A stretch of 64,000 bases of DNA. Origin: Cytophagaceae bacterium ABcell3 (GTDB lineage: Bacteria > Bacteroidota > Bacteroidia > Cytophagales > Cytophagaceae). The notes beneath the pieces are model-generated. The model was given only the letters and a program-made list of their open reading frames with translations. It had not been told where the DNA came from and searched no databases. A program made the translations under genes and the position numbers. The stretch is from contig CP133159.1 in NCBI GenBank assembly GCA_030913385.1, positions 1,634,584 through 1,698,583 on the forward strand. The letters are read 5' to 3'. Shown here piece after piece: positions 55,365-63,532 of this stretch. Each line of letters begins with the position of its first letter. Position 1 is the first letter of the stretch.

Positions 55365-56436
55365 TTTTGGGATTTTGCTCCCATTGTTAAATAAACTGTT
55401 TCGGGATGATTTTTTTCAACCGGAATTGATTGTTTTTGGCGCTCATCTGTCGCACAGGTATGGATATACACTTCAGGAGATTGAGTCTCATGGGTTCTAT
55501 ATATACGATAAGGTAGATTCATTAATAGAAGGGGATACCCCACAGGCCCTTGCTGACTCTATGGGTGTCACTACTCTAAAGTTTTCTTCTGTATGGGAGA
55601 GGGTAAAAGACCATACAGATATCGTTTTGTGCTTGGGCGACCGATTTGAAATGCATGCGGCATTATTGGCTTCAATACCGTTTAATATAAAAATTGCCCA
55701 TTTGCATGGTGGAGAAACTTCGTTGGGAGCAATTGATAACTACTTTCGCCATAGTATTTCTCTTATGTCTAAATATCACTTTACAGCTACCGAGAAAGCT
55801 GCAAGTAAAGTTTCCGAAATGCTTGGGAGTGATGAACATGTGTACCATGTAGGGGCATTGTCCTTGGACAAGCTGCAAGACATTCCTTTATTAGATCCCG
55901 AAACATTTGAAAAGACTTATCAAATCCCTTTGTCTGAGGAAACCCTGTTGCTAACTTTTCATCCCGAAACAGTTGGAGGCGTTGATAATGGCGACAGCGC
56001 AGAAGTTATAGCCCATGCTTTGATGGGGGTAACCCATCCGGTAATTATTACTATGCCCAATGCTGATTTTGAAGGGCAAAAGATAAAGAAAGTTTTTTTA
56101 GAACTAACTGATAAACGACCTGATACCTATCTTGTTGACTCTTTAGGGGCTGTAGGGTATTTTTCTGCCATGAAATATTGTAAATGTGTAATAGGAAATT
56201 CTTCAAGCGGTATTATAGAAGCAGCCTCTTTTAATAAATACGTAATTAATATTGGCGAGCGACAAAAAAGTCGTGAACATGGTGATAATGTGATCCATTG
56301 CCCTGTCTCAAAAAAAGCTATTCTTGATGCTCTTGAGTCGGTAAATATGCGTGGTGCTTATCAAGGAGATAATTTATATGGGTGCGGTGGTACTTCTGAT
56401 AAAATTATCAATATTTTAAAATCAATTGTTGCCTAA
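55330..56436 (+). CDS. legG: Hydrolysing NDP-sugar 2-epimerase (LegG/NeuC family)
   Basis: LegG removes the nucleotide and inverts C-2, releasing 2,4-diacetamido-2,4,6-trideoxymannose for LegI. It starts RIKILTSSRADFGILLPLLNKL, the NeuC-type N-terminus, from a GTG at 55330 that overlaps legI by 35 bases. HLHGGETSLGAIDNYFRHSISLMSKYHF and GNSSSGIIEAASFNKYVINIGERQKSREHGDNVI mark the epimerase fold. The length of 368 is as expected. Confidence 0.87.
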   Translation: MRIKILTSSRADFGILLPLLNKLFRDDFFQPELIVFGAHLSHRYGYTLQEIESHGFYIYDKVDSLIEGDTPQALADSMGVTTLKFSSVWERVKDHTDIVLCLGDRFEMHAALLASIPFNIKIAHLHGGETSLGAIDNYFRHSISLMSKYHFTATEKAASKVSEMLGSDEHVYHVGALSLDKLQDIPLLDPETFEKTYQIPLSEETLLLTFHPETVGGVDNGDSAEVIAHALMGVTHPVIITMPNADFEGQKIKKVFLELTDKRPDTYLVDSLGAVGYFSAMKYCKCVIGNSSSGIIEAASFNKYVINIGERQKSREHGDNVIHCPVSKKAILDALESVNMRGAYQGDNLYGCGGTSDKIINILKSIVA

Positions 56437-57059
56437 TGGGAAAGTCTACTGTTATTGTTGGTTATTCAGGCCATGCCTTTGTAATTCTTGACGCTTTGGC
56501 AACTAATGGTGTGAAGGTGCAGGCTTATGTAGATATTGAGGAAAAGCAGAAAAACCCGTACAATTTAAAATATATAGGAAAAGAGCGTGACCATATTAAT
56601 TTTCTTAGAGAAAATGAGGCTTTTGTTAGTGTTGGGGAAAATGATGTACGAGCACGAATTTGTCAGTTTTTGTTGGACAGTCAAGTGCATTTGATAAATG
56701 TTGTTCATAGTCGCGCTAATGTGTCGGAAAGTATAACAATAGGTAAGAATGTGTTCATTAGTGGAGGGGCTAATGTAAATAGCCAGGCTTACCTTGCTGA
56801 TGGGGTTATAGTAAATACGGGAGCTGTAGTCGAGCATGAGTGTTATATAGAAGAATATGCGCATGTTGCACCAGGGGCAGTGCTGGCTGGAAATGTATCT
56901 GTGGGCGCTAAATCTTTTGTAGGTGCCAATTGTGTGGTCAGGCAAGGAGTGAAAATTGGAAAAAATGTAGTGATAGGCGCCGGTACAGTGGTTGTTGATG
57001 ATGTGCCGGATGGTTTGGTGGTAGTCGGGAATCCGCAAAAAGTACTTTATGGTAAGTAA
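56436..57059 (+). CDS. Sugar O/N-acetyltransferase, NeuD/PglD type (probable LegH)
   Basis: The N-terminal nucleotide-fold part (TVIVGYSGHAFVILDALATNGVKVQAYVD) and a C-terminal left-handed beta helix of hexapeptide repeats (about residues 95-195, VFISGGANVNSQAYLADGVIVNTGAVVEHECYIEEYAHVAPGAV) place it in the PglD/NeuD family. The position between LegG and PtmE suggests the acetyltransferase step (LegH), which adds the C-4 N-acetyl group. It overlaps legG by one base and the next gene by 11. Confidence 0.8.
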   Translation: MGKSTVIVGYSGHAFVILDALATNGVKVQAYVDIEEKQKNPYNLKYIGKERDHINFLRENEAFVSVGENDVRARICQFLLDSQVHLINVVHSRANVSESITIGKNVFISGGANVNSQAYLADGVIVNTGAVVEHECYIEEYAHVAPGAVLAGNVSVGAKSFVGANCVVRQGVKIGKNVVIGAGTVVVDDVPDGLVVVGNPQKVLYGK

Positions 57060-58101
57060 TCCTGATTTATATATTATAGATATCAATAGTACGGCCAAGA
57101 ATGGCTTGGAAAAACTGAATACCATCAGCAAGCAAGGGGCTGCGCTGTTTGTTGTGGACCAGGACAGGAAGGTGGTAGGTACTCTTTCCGACGGAGACAT
57201 TCGGCGTGGTTTGTTAAAAGGACTCTCTATCGATGATGGAGTAGCGCTTTTTGCCAATACCGACTATTGCTATTTAGAAGAAGGGAGTTTTAATAAAGGG
57301 GATATAAAGAAACTTCGTGACTATGACATTAAACTTGCCCCAGTGGTAAGCGATGACAAAAAGTTGCTGTATATAATCAATACATACACACAGCGGGGGG
57401 TATTGCCCGCCACAGCATTGATTATGGCCGGAGGCAAGGGAGAAAGATTGCGCCCGTTGACCAACGAGGTGCCTAAACCTATGTTGAAAGTGGGTGATAA
57501 ACCTATTTTGGAACATAATATTAATAGGTTAAAAGCTTATGGTGTCAGTACTTTTTATATCTCTGTTCGGTACCTAAAAGAACAAATCATCGATTACTTT
57601 GGGGATGGCAGTTCAATGGGGGTGGATATTCACTATCTAGAAGAGTGTGAACCATTGGGTACCATTGGTGCTGCGGGTCTTATTGATAATATTTTAGATG
57701 ATTATTTGCTGGTCATGAATGCTGATATTTTGACTAATGTTGATTTTGAGCATCTTTATGACAAGTTAATAGAACATGGAGCAGATATGCTGGTAGGTTC
57801 TGTTCCTTATAAAGTATCTGTCCCTTTTGCTGTGCTTTCTTTAAATGGGGCATTGGTAAAAGGGTTGGAAGAAAAACCAACCTACACTTACTATACAAAT
57901 TCGGGAATTTACCTGTTAAGGAAGCATTTGCTTGAATATGTGCCTAAAAACAGCTTGTGCAATGCTACGGATATAATGGAAAAAGTGGTGGAACATAAAA
58001 TGAAACTTGTGGCTGAGCCTGTTATTGGTTACTGGTTAGATATAGGCAGGATGGAAGATTACCAGAAAGCACAGGAAGACTGGAAATATATACAATTTTA
58101 A
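57049..58101 (+). CDS. CBS-domain nucleotidyltransferase, PtmE-like
   Basis: Two CBS domains (about residues 10-120: ISKQGAALFVVDQDRKVVGTLSDGDIRRGLL, then KLAPVVSDDKKLLYIINT) precede a nucleotidyltransferase domain with ALIMAGGKGERLRPLTNEVPKPMLKVGDKPILEHN. In Campylobacter PtmE uses this layout to make GDP-glucosamine for legionaminic acid. Finding it here, overlapping legH and directly before legF, suggests the GDP-linked pathway. The exact substrate is inferred. Confidence 0.82.
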   Translation: MVSNPDLYIIDINSTAKNGLEKLNTISKQGAALFVVDQDRKVVGTLSDGDIRRGLLKGLSIDDGVALFANTDYCYLEEGSFNKGDIKKLRDYDIKLAPVVSDDKKLLYIINTYTQRGVLPATALIMAGGKGERLRPLTNEVPKPMLKVGDKPILEHNINRLKAYGVSTFYISVRYLKEQIIDYFGDGSSMGVDIHYLEECEPLGTIGAAGLIDNILDDYLLVMNADILTNVDFEHLYDKLIEHGADMLVGSVPYKVSVPFAVLSLNGALVKGLEEKPTYTYYTNSGIYLLRKHLLEYVPKNSLCNATDIMEKVVEHKMKLVAEPVIGYWLDIGRMEDYQKAQEDWKYIQF

Positions 58102-58790
58102 TGTCTGATACTTTATTTTTGATACCGGCCAGAGGTGGTTCAAAAGGTGTACCTGGAAAGAATATTAAACTTTTGAATGGCGTACCGCTCATCCATATCT
58201 CAATTGATTTGGCAAGAGCGTTTTCCGATGATTCCCATATTTGCGTAAGTACAGACAGTGAGGAAATCAAGCATGTTGTTGAAGAAGCAGGTTTGAAGGT
58301 GCCTTTTACACGCCCTCTGGCTTTAGCATCTGACAATGCCGGTATGCATGAAGTTTTGCTGCACGCACTTGAATATTATAGTAGCCGAGGTATGCATTAT
58401 AAAAAACTGGTTTTGCTCCAGCCTACTTCACCTTTTAGGAAAAAGAAACATGTGCAGGAAGCGCTTGATCTTTACCGGCCGTCTTTGGATATGGTGGTTT
58501 CTGTCAAGGAAACGGTCAGTAACCCTTACTTTAAACTAATGAAAGAAACGGAGGAGGGGTATTTAAAGAAATTTGCGGAGGCTACTTTTTCCACTCGGCA
58601 ATCTGCTCCTGTAGTATATGAGTTGAATGGTGCTGTATATGTGATCAATACAGATGCGCTTAGAAGATCGCCAATGAATGAATTTTCTAAAGTTCAGAAG
58701 TATGTGATGGATGAAGCTTCTTCCTATGATATAGATACCATGCTTGACTGGCAGATTTGCGAACTTCTAGCAAAAAATGGATTTGTATAA
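58101..58790 (+). CDS. legF: CMP-legionaminic acid synthetase (NeuA family)
   Basis: The last enzyme of the pathway activates the free nonulosonate with CTP to CMP-legionaminate. It begins MSDTLFLIPARGGSKGVPGKNIKLLNGVPLI, the CMP-sialate synthetase signature. LQPTSPFRKKKHVQEAL and AVYVINTDALRR follow. At 229 residues it is a stand-alone synthetase. One-base overlap (TAATG) with the PtmE-like gene. Confidence 0.9.
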   Translation: MSDTLFLIPARGGSKGVPGKNIKLLNGVPLIHISIDLARAFSDDSHICVSTDSEEIKHVVEEAGLKVPFTRPLALASDNAGMHEVLLHALEYYSSRGMHYKKLVLLQPTSPFRKKKHVQEALDLYRPSLDMVVSVKETVSNPYFKLMKETEEGYLKKFAEATFSTRQSAPVVYELNGAVYVINTDALRRSPMNEFSKVQKYVMDEASSYDIDTMLDWQICELLAKNGFV

Positions 58791-58890
58791 TCTTGACACT
58801 ATAATCAATACAATTTCTCCTTTGCCACTTTGACAGGCAACCCCGAAAAAAATAAAAGAACTAAAATTTACCTCTCTCACAAAATCTAAT

Positions 58891-58921
58891 TTTTGGCAGC
58901 AAATAAGCTTTGTTGCCAAAA
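58891..58921. promoter_or_regulatory. 13-bp inverted repeat, probable AbiEi operator 1
   Basis: TTTTGGCAGCAAA and TTTGTTGCCAAAA (one mismatch) flank a five-base spacer, 18 bases upstream of the ATG at 58939. AbiEi antitoxins are known to repress their own promoter through inverted repeats. A related repeat lies at 59686-59716. Confidence 0.6.
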
Positions 58922-59031
58922 TATAGTTGTGTATATTTATGCCAAAATAGATAGAAATCGCAAAGGGCAAACTTCATATTGACGACTTAAGGAAGCATTT
59001 CCGGAACCAACCAAAATTCTCTACTTCAGAA

Positions 59032-59703
59032 TTGACGAGTTTTTATCGATTGAAAGAGCCGGAAGTGAAAAAGGCAACTATCAACTGGAGGATTTATTAT
59101 CTTGTTCAGGAAGGTGTTCTCACTAGGATTGGCCGTGGGAAATTTACGATTGGCGCTGGAAAGACTTATTGTCCTGAATTAACAAACAAACAAATCGCAG
59201 TCTATAAAAAGATCGTAGCAGAATTTCCTTTTATTTCAGTCTGCATTTGGAGTACTTCTATAATAAACGAGTTCATGCTTCACCAGCCCGGTAGATTCTA
59301 CCAACTTATAGAAGTTGAAAAGGTGGGAATGGAAAGTTTATTTTACTTCCTAAAAGATAATAACATGTCGGTTTATATGGATCCTTCTCCTGAATTCATC
59401 AGAAGATACTTAATTGATGAGAAGGAACCTTGGATTGTAAAACCTCTTGTTTCTGAGTCACCGACACAGCAAATAAAAGGAATTACTACTGTAACATTAG
59501 AGAAAATGCTGGTTGACATCTTTTGTGATCCATTAACTTTTAGTGCACAACAAGGATCAGAAATGGATCATATTTTTAAAGAAGCATTCGAAAAGTATGC
59601 AATAAGTGAAAATAAAATGCTCAGATATGCCAGTAGAAGGAGAAAAAGATCTGAACTTGATAATTATTTAAGTGAAATTTCTAAATATCGGCAGCAATAC
59701 TGA
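59032..59703 (+). CDS. abiEi: AbiEi-type antitoxin of type IV toxin-antitoxin system, damaged start
   Basis: The product (223 residues from the TTG at 59032) has a winged-helix N-terminus (EVKKATINWRIYYLVQEGVLTRIGRGKFTIG) and an AbiEi-like C-terminal part that holds toxin regulation. It sits 21 bases before the AbiEii-type toxin. The same frame continues upstream to an ATG at 58939 and reads MPK, stop TAG (58948-58950), then IEIAKGKLHIDDLRKHFRNQ (58951 on), which continues the expected N-terminal helix. That suggests a point nonsense mutation in codon 4. No ATG, GTG or TTG lies between the stop and 59032, so the antitoxin is either truncated by 31 residues or starts at a rare codon such as ATT 58978. 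See findings. Confidence 0.75.
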   Translation: MTSFYRLKEPEVKKATINWRIYYLVQEGVLTRIGRGKFTIGAGKTYCPELTNKQIAVYKKIVAEFPFISVCIWSTSIINEFMLHQPGRFYQLIEVEKVGMESLFYFLKDNNMSVYMDPSPEFIRRYLIDEKEPWIVKPLVSESPTQQIKGITTVTLEKMLVDIFCDPLTFSAQQGSEMDHIFKEAFEKYAISENKMLRYASRRRKRSELDNYLSEISKYRQQY

Positions 59704-59716
59704 TTTGTTGCCAATA
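59686..59716. promoter_or_regulatory. Inverted repeat, probable AbiEi operator 2
   Basis: TATCGGCAGCAATA and ATTTGTTGCCAATA form a near-palindrome with almost the same core (GGCAGCAA/TTGTTGCC) as 58891-58921. It spans the antitoxin stop codon and the toxin leader. Confidence 0.55.
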
Positions 59717-59724
59717 ATTTGATA

Positions 59725-60798
59725 ATGATAAGTAAGGATTCATTACATATTGAATGGATAACCAAAGTATCTACAGCCAACAGAAAGGCTGATAAGATAT
59801 TGGTAGAAAAAGTAATCAGAGCATTACTTCTACTTGAAGGATTAGTTAAGCAGAATGTAGATTTTGTATTTAAAGGAGGGACTGCTTTGATGTTGATTTT
59901 GAATTCATCAAAAAGACTCTCAATAGACATCGATATAATCATAGAAAATGAGCCAAAAGGTTTAGAGGAGAAATTAAATGGTTTGCTCAAATCCCAAGGG
60001 TTTACACGATTTGAACTTCAGGAAAGAAAAGCTGCAACCAAAATTCGAAAAGCTCATTACAAATTCTTCTACAAACCAGTTCATCAAACACAAGCTGAAG
60101 AGGAAAGTATTTTACTGGATATACTTTTTGAAAAAGTAGGATACCAAAAGATTGAAGAAATTGCAATTGATTCAGCATTCATTGTCTCAGATGGTGATCT
60201 AATTAAGGTAAAGGTTCCATCTAAAGAAGACATTCTAGGAGACAAACTAACCGCTTTTGCGCCCAACACGACGGGTATTCCATACTTCAAAGGAAAAACA
60301 AGTATGAGCATGGAAATATTAAAGCAGCTTTATGATATTGGTAATCTTATCGATATAGCTGAAGACGGTGAGTTGGCAAAAGCTACTTTCGAATCATTTG
60401 CCACTATTGAACTTGAGTACCGAGAATGTGAAGAGAAGGTTGATGGTGTACTTGAAGACATTTATCAGACTGCACTATGCATCGTCAGTAGAGGAGTTGA
60501 AGGAAAAGGGGATTTTGCAGAACTACAAACAGGTATTCAGAGGGTATCTAGATTTATTTTTTCAGAAACCTTCCATATTGACAAAGCCATTATTGCTGCT
60601 TCCAAAGCAGCTTATTTAGCGGTTCTAATGCAATTCAAGAAAGTGATTATCGAAAAATATGGAGATCCCAAAATCATGAAGGATTGGTCTATCGGAGAAC
60701 CATTATGGCCAAGATTAAACAGGCTTAAAAAATCAAATCCAGAGGCATTTTTCTACTGGTATAAAATATTTGAATTATACGGAGAAGGAAAGAGTTAA
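59725..60798 (+). CDS. abiEii: AbiEii-type nucleotidyltransferase toxin
   Basis: The fold is a DNA polymerase beta-like nucleotidyltransferase: Gly51-Gly52 in FVFKGGTALMLIL, then Asp68 and Asp70 in RLSIDIDIII, a later KVPSKEDILGDKLTAFAPNT block and a helical C-terminal half. AbiEii toxins transfer nucleotides to RNA targets and stop growth, giving abortive protection against phage. I start at the ATG 59725; a TTG at 59719 is two codons earlier. At 357 residues it is normal. Codon use and AT content look more foreign than the glycan genes on either side, suggesting insertion into the locus. Confidence 0.85.
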   Translation: MISKDSLHIEWITKVSTANRKADKILVEKVIRALLLLEGLVKQNVDFVFKGGTALMLILNSSKRLSIDIDIIIENEPKGLEEKLNGLLKSQGFTRFELQERKAATKIRKAHYKFFYKPVHQTQAEEESILLDILFEKVGYQKIEEIAIDSAFIVSDGDLIKVKVPSKEDILGDKLTAFAPNTTGIPYFKGKTSMSMEILKQLYDIGNLIDIAEDGELAKATFESFATIELEYRECEEKVDGVLEDIYQTALCIVSRGVEGKGDFAELQTGIQRVSRFIFSETFHIDKAIIAASKAAYLAVLMQFKKVIIEKYGDPKIMKDWSIGEPLWPRLNRLKKSNPEAFFYWYKIFELYGEGKS

Positions 60799-60896
60799 AG
60801 AGAAGATCTACAGTATATTGGGTATAGAACAAAACGAATCACGTACTTAAATCTTATACTTGACCGTTATTCTTAAAGCTGCGTATATCAAGGTGA

Positions 60897-62057
60897 ATGA
60901 GGATTTTAATAAACTGGGACTACCATCGCAAAGATTTGACACAGGCTTTTTTCTCAATGGCTGAGGAAATTGACTTTGTGTACCTTTATGATTTTGAGCG
61001 ACCCTCTCTTAAGTGCAGCGATGATTTGTCGGTAGTTTATTGGAATGACTTCAAAAGCGCTTATGATTTGTTAAACCAGGTCAAGCCTGACAAGGTCGTA
61101 TTTCATGATATAGAATCATTTTATCAGGTTGCGTTAAACATTGCCGCAAAAAATTATGGCATTCCTACCTTAGTTGTTGAACATGGCATTAAAGTACAGC
61201 ATTCAGCTTATGCCAAAGAGACTGTCAAGGTACAGAAAAGTAAAGGAGGATACAGGAGTAAAGTGCAGTCTCTAATATTTTATCTTAGAGCTTTTCGTCT
61301 TAAGAACACCTTTTCTTTAATCCCTTTTATTGCATTTATTTATTACCGTTATAGGTTTGGGATAACTAATGGGTTGGCCAAGTGCCGGTTTTCTTTACGT
61401 AAAGCAGACATGTATGTGAATTTTACAGAAACAAATGCGGCAGGATTGATAGAACGGGATGGGCTTAAAGAGGAGGATTTAAAGTATATCGGGAATCCAA
61501 ACTATGATGATTTCTTCCAGTATTGTAACAAAAATGCTTCTTTTGAAAGAAAAGATTTTTACTTGTTGATAGATGCGCCTTTTGTAGAGGATAGCAATTT
61601 TTCTATGCCTGTAGAGGTGAAAAATAAATTTTATGACAAACTAAATGCTTTTTGTAAAGCTAGGGGAAGTAGGTTGAAAGTGAAATTGCACCCAAAATCC
61701 TATTCCCAAAGTTATTTTTTGAGGGACAGCAACATAGAATATATCACTGAGTGCAGTACCATGGAGTATATCTTAAAAGCAAAGGGCTGCTTTTTGATCC
61801 ATATATCTACCTTGTCACCGCTGGCTATTTTGTATTCAAAATGTATATTTTTTGATACTTATCCCGTTTTTAATAAAAATATAACCGCTCTGAACGTTGT
61901 TCCGGTACTTGACTTTTGGGATTTTAATATTGAAAATATAGCTTTTAAGCATTTAGATACAAACAAGGAGCAGGTATTGAAAGAAACCTTTTTTAAGTAT
62001 ACTGACGGTAAGGCAACAGAAAGGCTTAGGAATATATTATTGGGAGGTGCAGTTTGA
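60897..62057 (+). CDS. Putative glycosyltransferase, candidate nonulosonate transferase
   Basis: 386 residues without signal peptide. The N-terminal half (KPDKVVFHDIESFYQVALNIAAKNYGIPTLVVEHGIKVQ) looks like a GT-B nucleotide-fold. The C-terminal half has KVKLHPKSYSQSYFLRDS and then HISTLSPLAILYSK, which together resemble the HP and Ser motifs of bacterial sialyl- and polysialyltransferases. I do not recognise an exact family. Its place, straight after the CMP-legionaminate genes (beyond the AbiE pair) and one base before the flippase gene, suggests it adds legionaminic acid from its CMP form. This is inference. Confidence 0.55.
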   Translation: MRILINWDYHRKDLTQAFFSMAEEIDFVYLYDFERPSLKCSDDLSVVYWNDFKSAYDLLNQVKPDKVVFHDIESFYQVALNIAAKNYGIPTLVVEHGIKVQHSAYAKETVKVQKSKGGYRSKVQSLIFYLRAFRLKNTFSLIPFIAFIYYRYRFGITNGLAKCRFSLRKADMYVNFTETNAAGLIERDGLKEEDLKYIGNPNYDDFFQYCNKNASFERKDFYLLIDAPFVEDSNFSMPVEVKNKFYDKLNAFCKARGSRLKVKLHPKSYSQSYFLRDSNIEYITECSTMEYILKAKGCFLIHISTLSPLAILYSKCIFFDTYPVFNKNITALNVVPVLDFWDFNIENIAFKHLDTNKEQVLKETFFKYTDGKATERLRNILLGGAV

Positions 62058-63532
62058 TGAAAATGCAAGCAAAAGCCACGGTTCTCTACTCCTTGTTAGG
62101 ATTTATCCCTTTTGTATCATCTTTTGTGCTGCTACCTGTCAATGTCACCTATTTGTCTCCGGCAGATTTTGGGGTGTTGGCTTTGGCTGCCATTGCTCAA
62201 TCATACATATCTTTATTGTTGCTTTTTGGGATGGATGGAGCTATAAACAGGTTCTATTTTGATCATAACGAAACACCCGAAAAGACTTCAGAATTTCTGA
62301 ATACCCTTCTGTCTGTAGTGCTGCTCAAGTGTACCTTAATGTCTGCTGTCCTGTACTTTACAGGTGATTGGATATTGCGTTTTTTTGGGGAAGGGAAATT
62401 GCCTTTTGAAGATTATGGCTGGTTTCTGTTTTTTCAAGCCATTTTTCTTTCGATGAATGCGCTGTTGTTTCAGTATTATAGAGTTGCTCAGAAACTGCAA
62501 AACGCTGTACTTGTCTCGCTTTTACCTTTTGTACTTTCAACAGCCGGTGGCTTGATCGGGGTGGTCTATTTGAAAGAAGGTGCTTGGGGAAGTGTAGCCG
62601 GAAAGGCTGTAGGAACCATTTTAGCCTCAGCGCCTATTTATATTTTGTTGTTTCTGAAGTCTGGGTTTAAGCTTAACTTTTCAGTAGTAAAAGACGTTTA
62701 CTTGTACTCATACCCTGTGGTTTTGTACACATTGATCAGCAATACCTCTGCTGCAATTGATAAAATCTTTTTGAACCAATTTTTTTCTTTATCGGAGTTA
62801 GGTATCTACAACTTGGCTGTCACCATCGCAGCGCCTATAGGTATTTTGTTGATGGGGTACTGGAATGCCGTTACGCCCAATTTGATGGAAACCTATATTG
62901 GGGAGGAGGAAAATAAAGGTGCTATTATAGAGCGGTACTATAACAATGTTTTGCTGATCTCTTTTATAGCTATTTGGGCTTTGATTGCAGTTGTCAATCC
63001 TGTCATCTTTAACTTCTTGAAAGAAGGTTACTGGGATTCCTATTTGTACATTCCGCTTTTGGCTTTTGCTTTTATTGGAAGGGCTTATTACATAGTTTAC
63101 TCTTTTAGTTTGTTCTACTATAAAAAAACTTATTTATTGCCAATAATTAATCTGGTAAGCTTGGTGCTTACAGCAGCGGCTATATATGTCTTGGCCCAAT
63201 ATTTAGGTATTGTTGGTGTCTGTATTGGGGTTGGAGTATCCCAGTTTTCCCAGTTTTTAATTGCTTATTATTTTGATAAAGAAATTAATGCGTTTAAGTA
63301 CCCTGTTAAAAATACGCTACTGCTCCTTGGAATGTCTTTCTTGATCATTTTTCTTAACTATGTATTAATTTATGAGGTTGTTGATATTTTTTGGGTAAAT
63401 ATCATTCATGTTGGCGAAGGGGTGTCAATGGTGCTTCTTGCCGTGTTTTTGATAAAGGGCAAAGTGGTAGTGAATTCTCTAAGAAATGGGTCTTTCGCAA
63501 GGGCTTCCGGTGCTGATCAGATAGGTCTTTAA
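62057..63532 (+). CDS. Wzx-type O-antigen/polysaccharide flippase
   Basis: A multi-spanning protein of about 491 residues with 12-14 hydrophobic helices and no soluble domain. The N-terminal FIPFVSSFVLLPVNVTYLSPADFGVLALA and GIYNLAVTIAAPIGILLMGYWNAVTPN blocks are typical of the MATE/MOP-like polysaccharide exporter family. It flips undecaprenyl-linked oligosaccharide across the inner membrane. The start is the ATG at 62057, overlapping the stop of the preceding gene (TGATG). It overlaps the next gene by one base. Confidence 0.88.
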   Translation: MKMQAKATVLYSLLGFIPFVSSFVLLPVNVTYLSPADFGVLALAAIAQSYISLLLLFGMDGAINRFYFDHNETPEKTSEFLNTLLSVVLLKCTLMSAVLYFTGDWILRFFGEGKLPFEDYGWFLFFQAIFLSMNALLFQYYRVAQKLQNAVLVSLLPFVLSTAGGLIGVVYLKEGAWGSVAGKAVGTILASAPIYILLFLKSGFKLNFSVVKDVYLYSYPVVLYTLISNTSAAIDKIFLNQFFSLSELGIYNLAVTIAAPIGILLMGYWNAVTPNLMETYIGEEENKGAIIERYYNNVLLISFIAIWALIAVVNPVIFNFLKEGYWDSYLYIPLLAFAFIGRAYYIVYSFSLFYYKKTYLLPIINLVSLVLTAAAIYVLAQYLGIVGVCIGVGVSQFSQFLIAYYFDKEINAFKYPVKNTLLLLGMSFLIIFLNYVLIYEVVDIFWVNIIHVGEGVSMVLLAVFLIKGKVVVNSLRNGSFARASGADQIGL

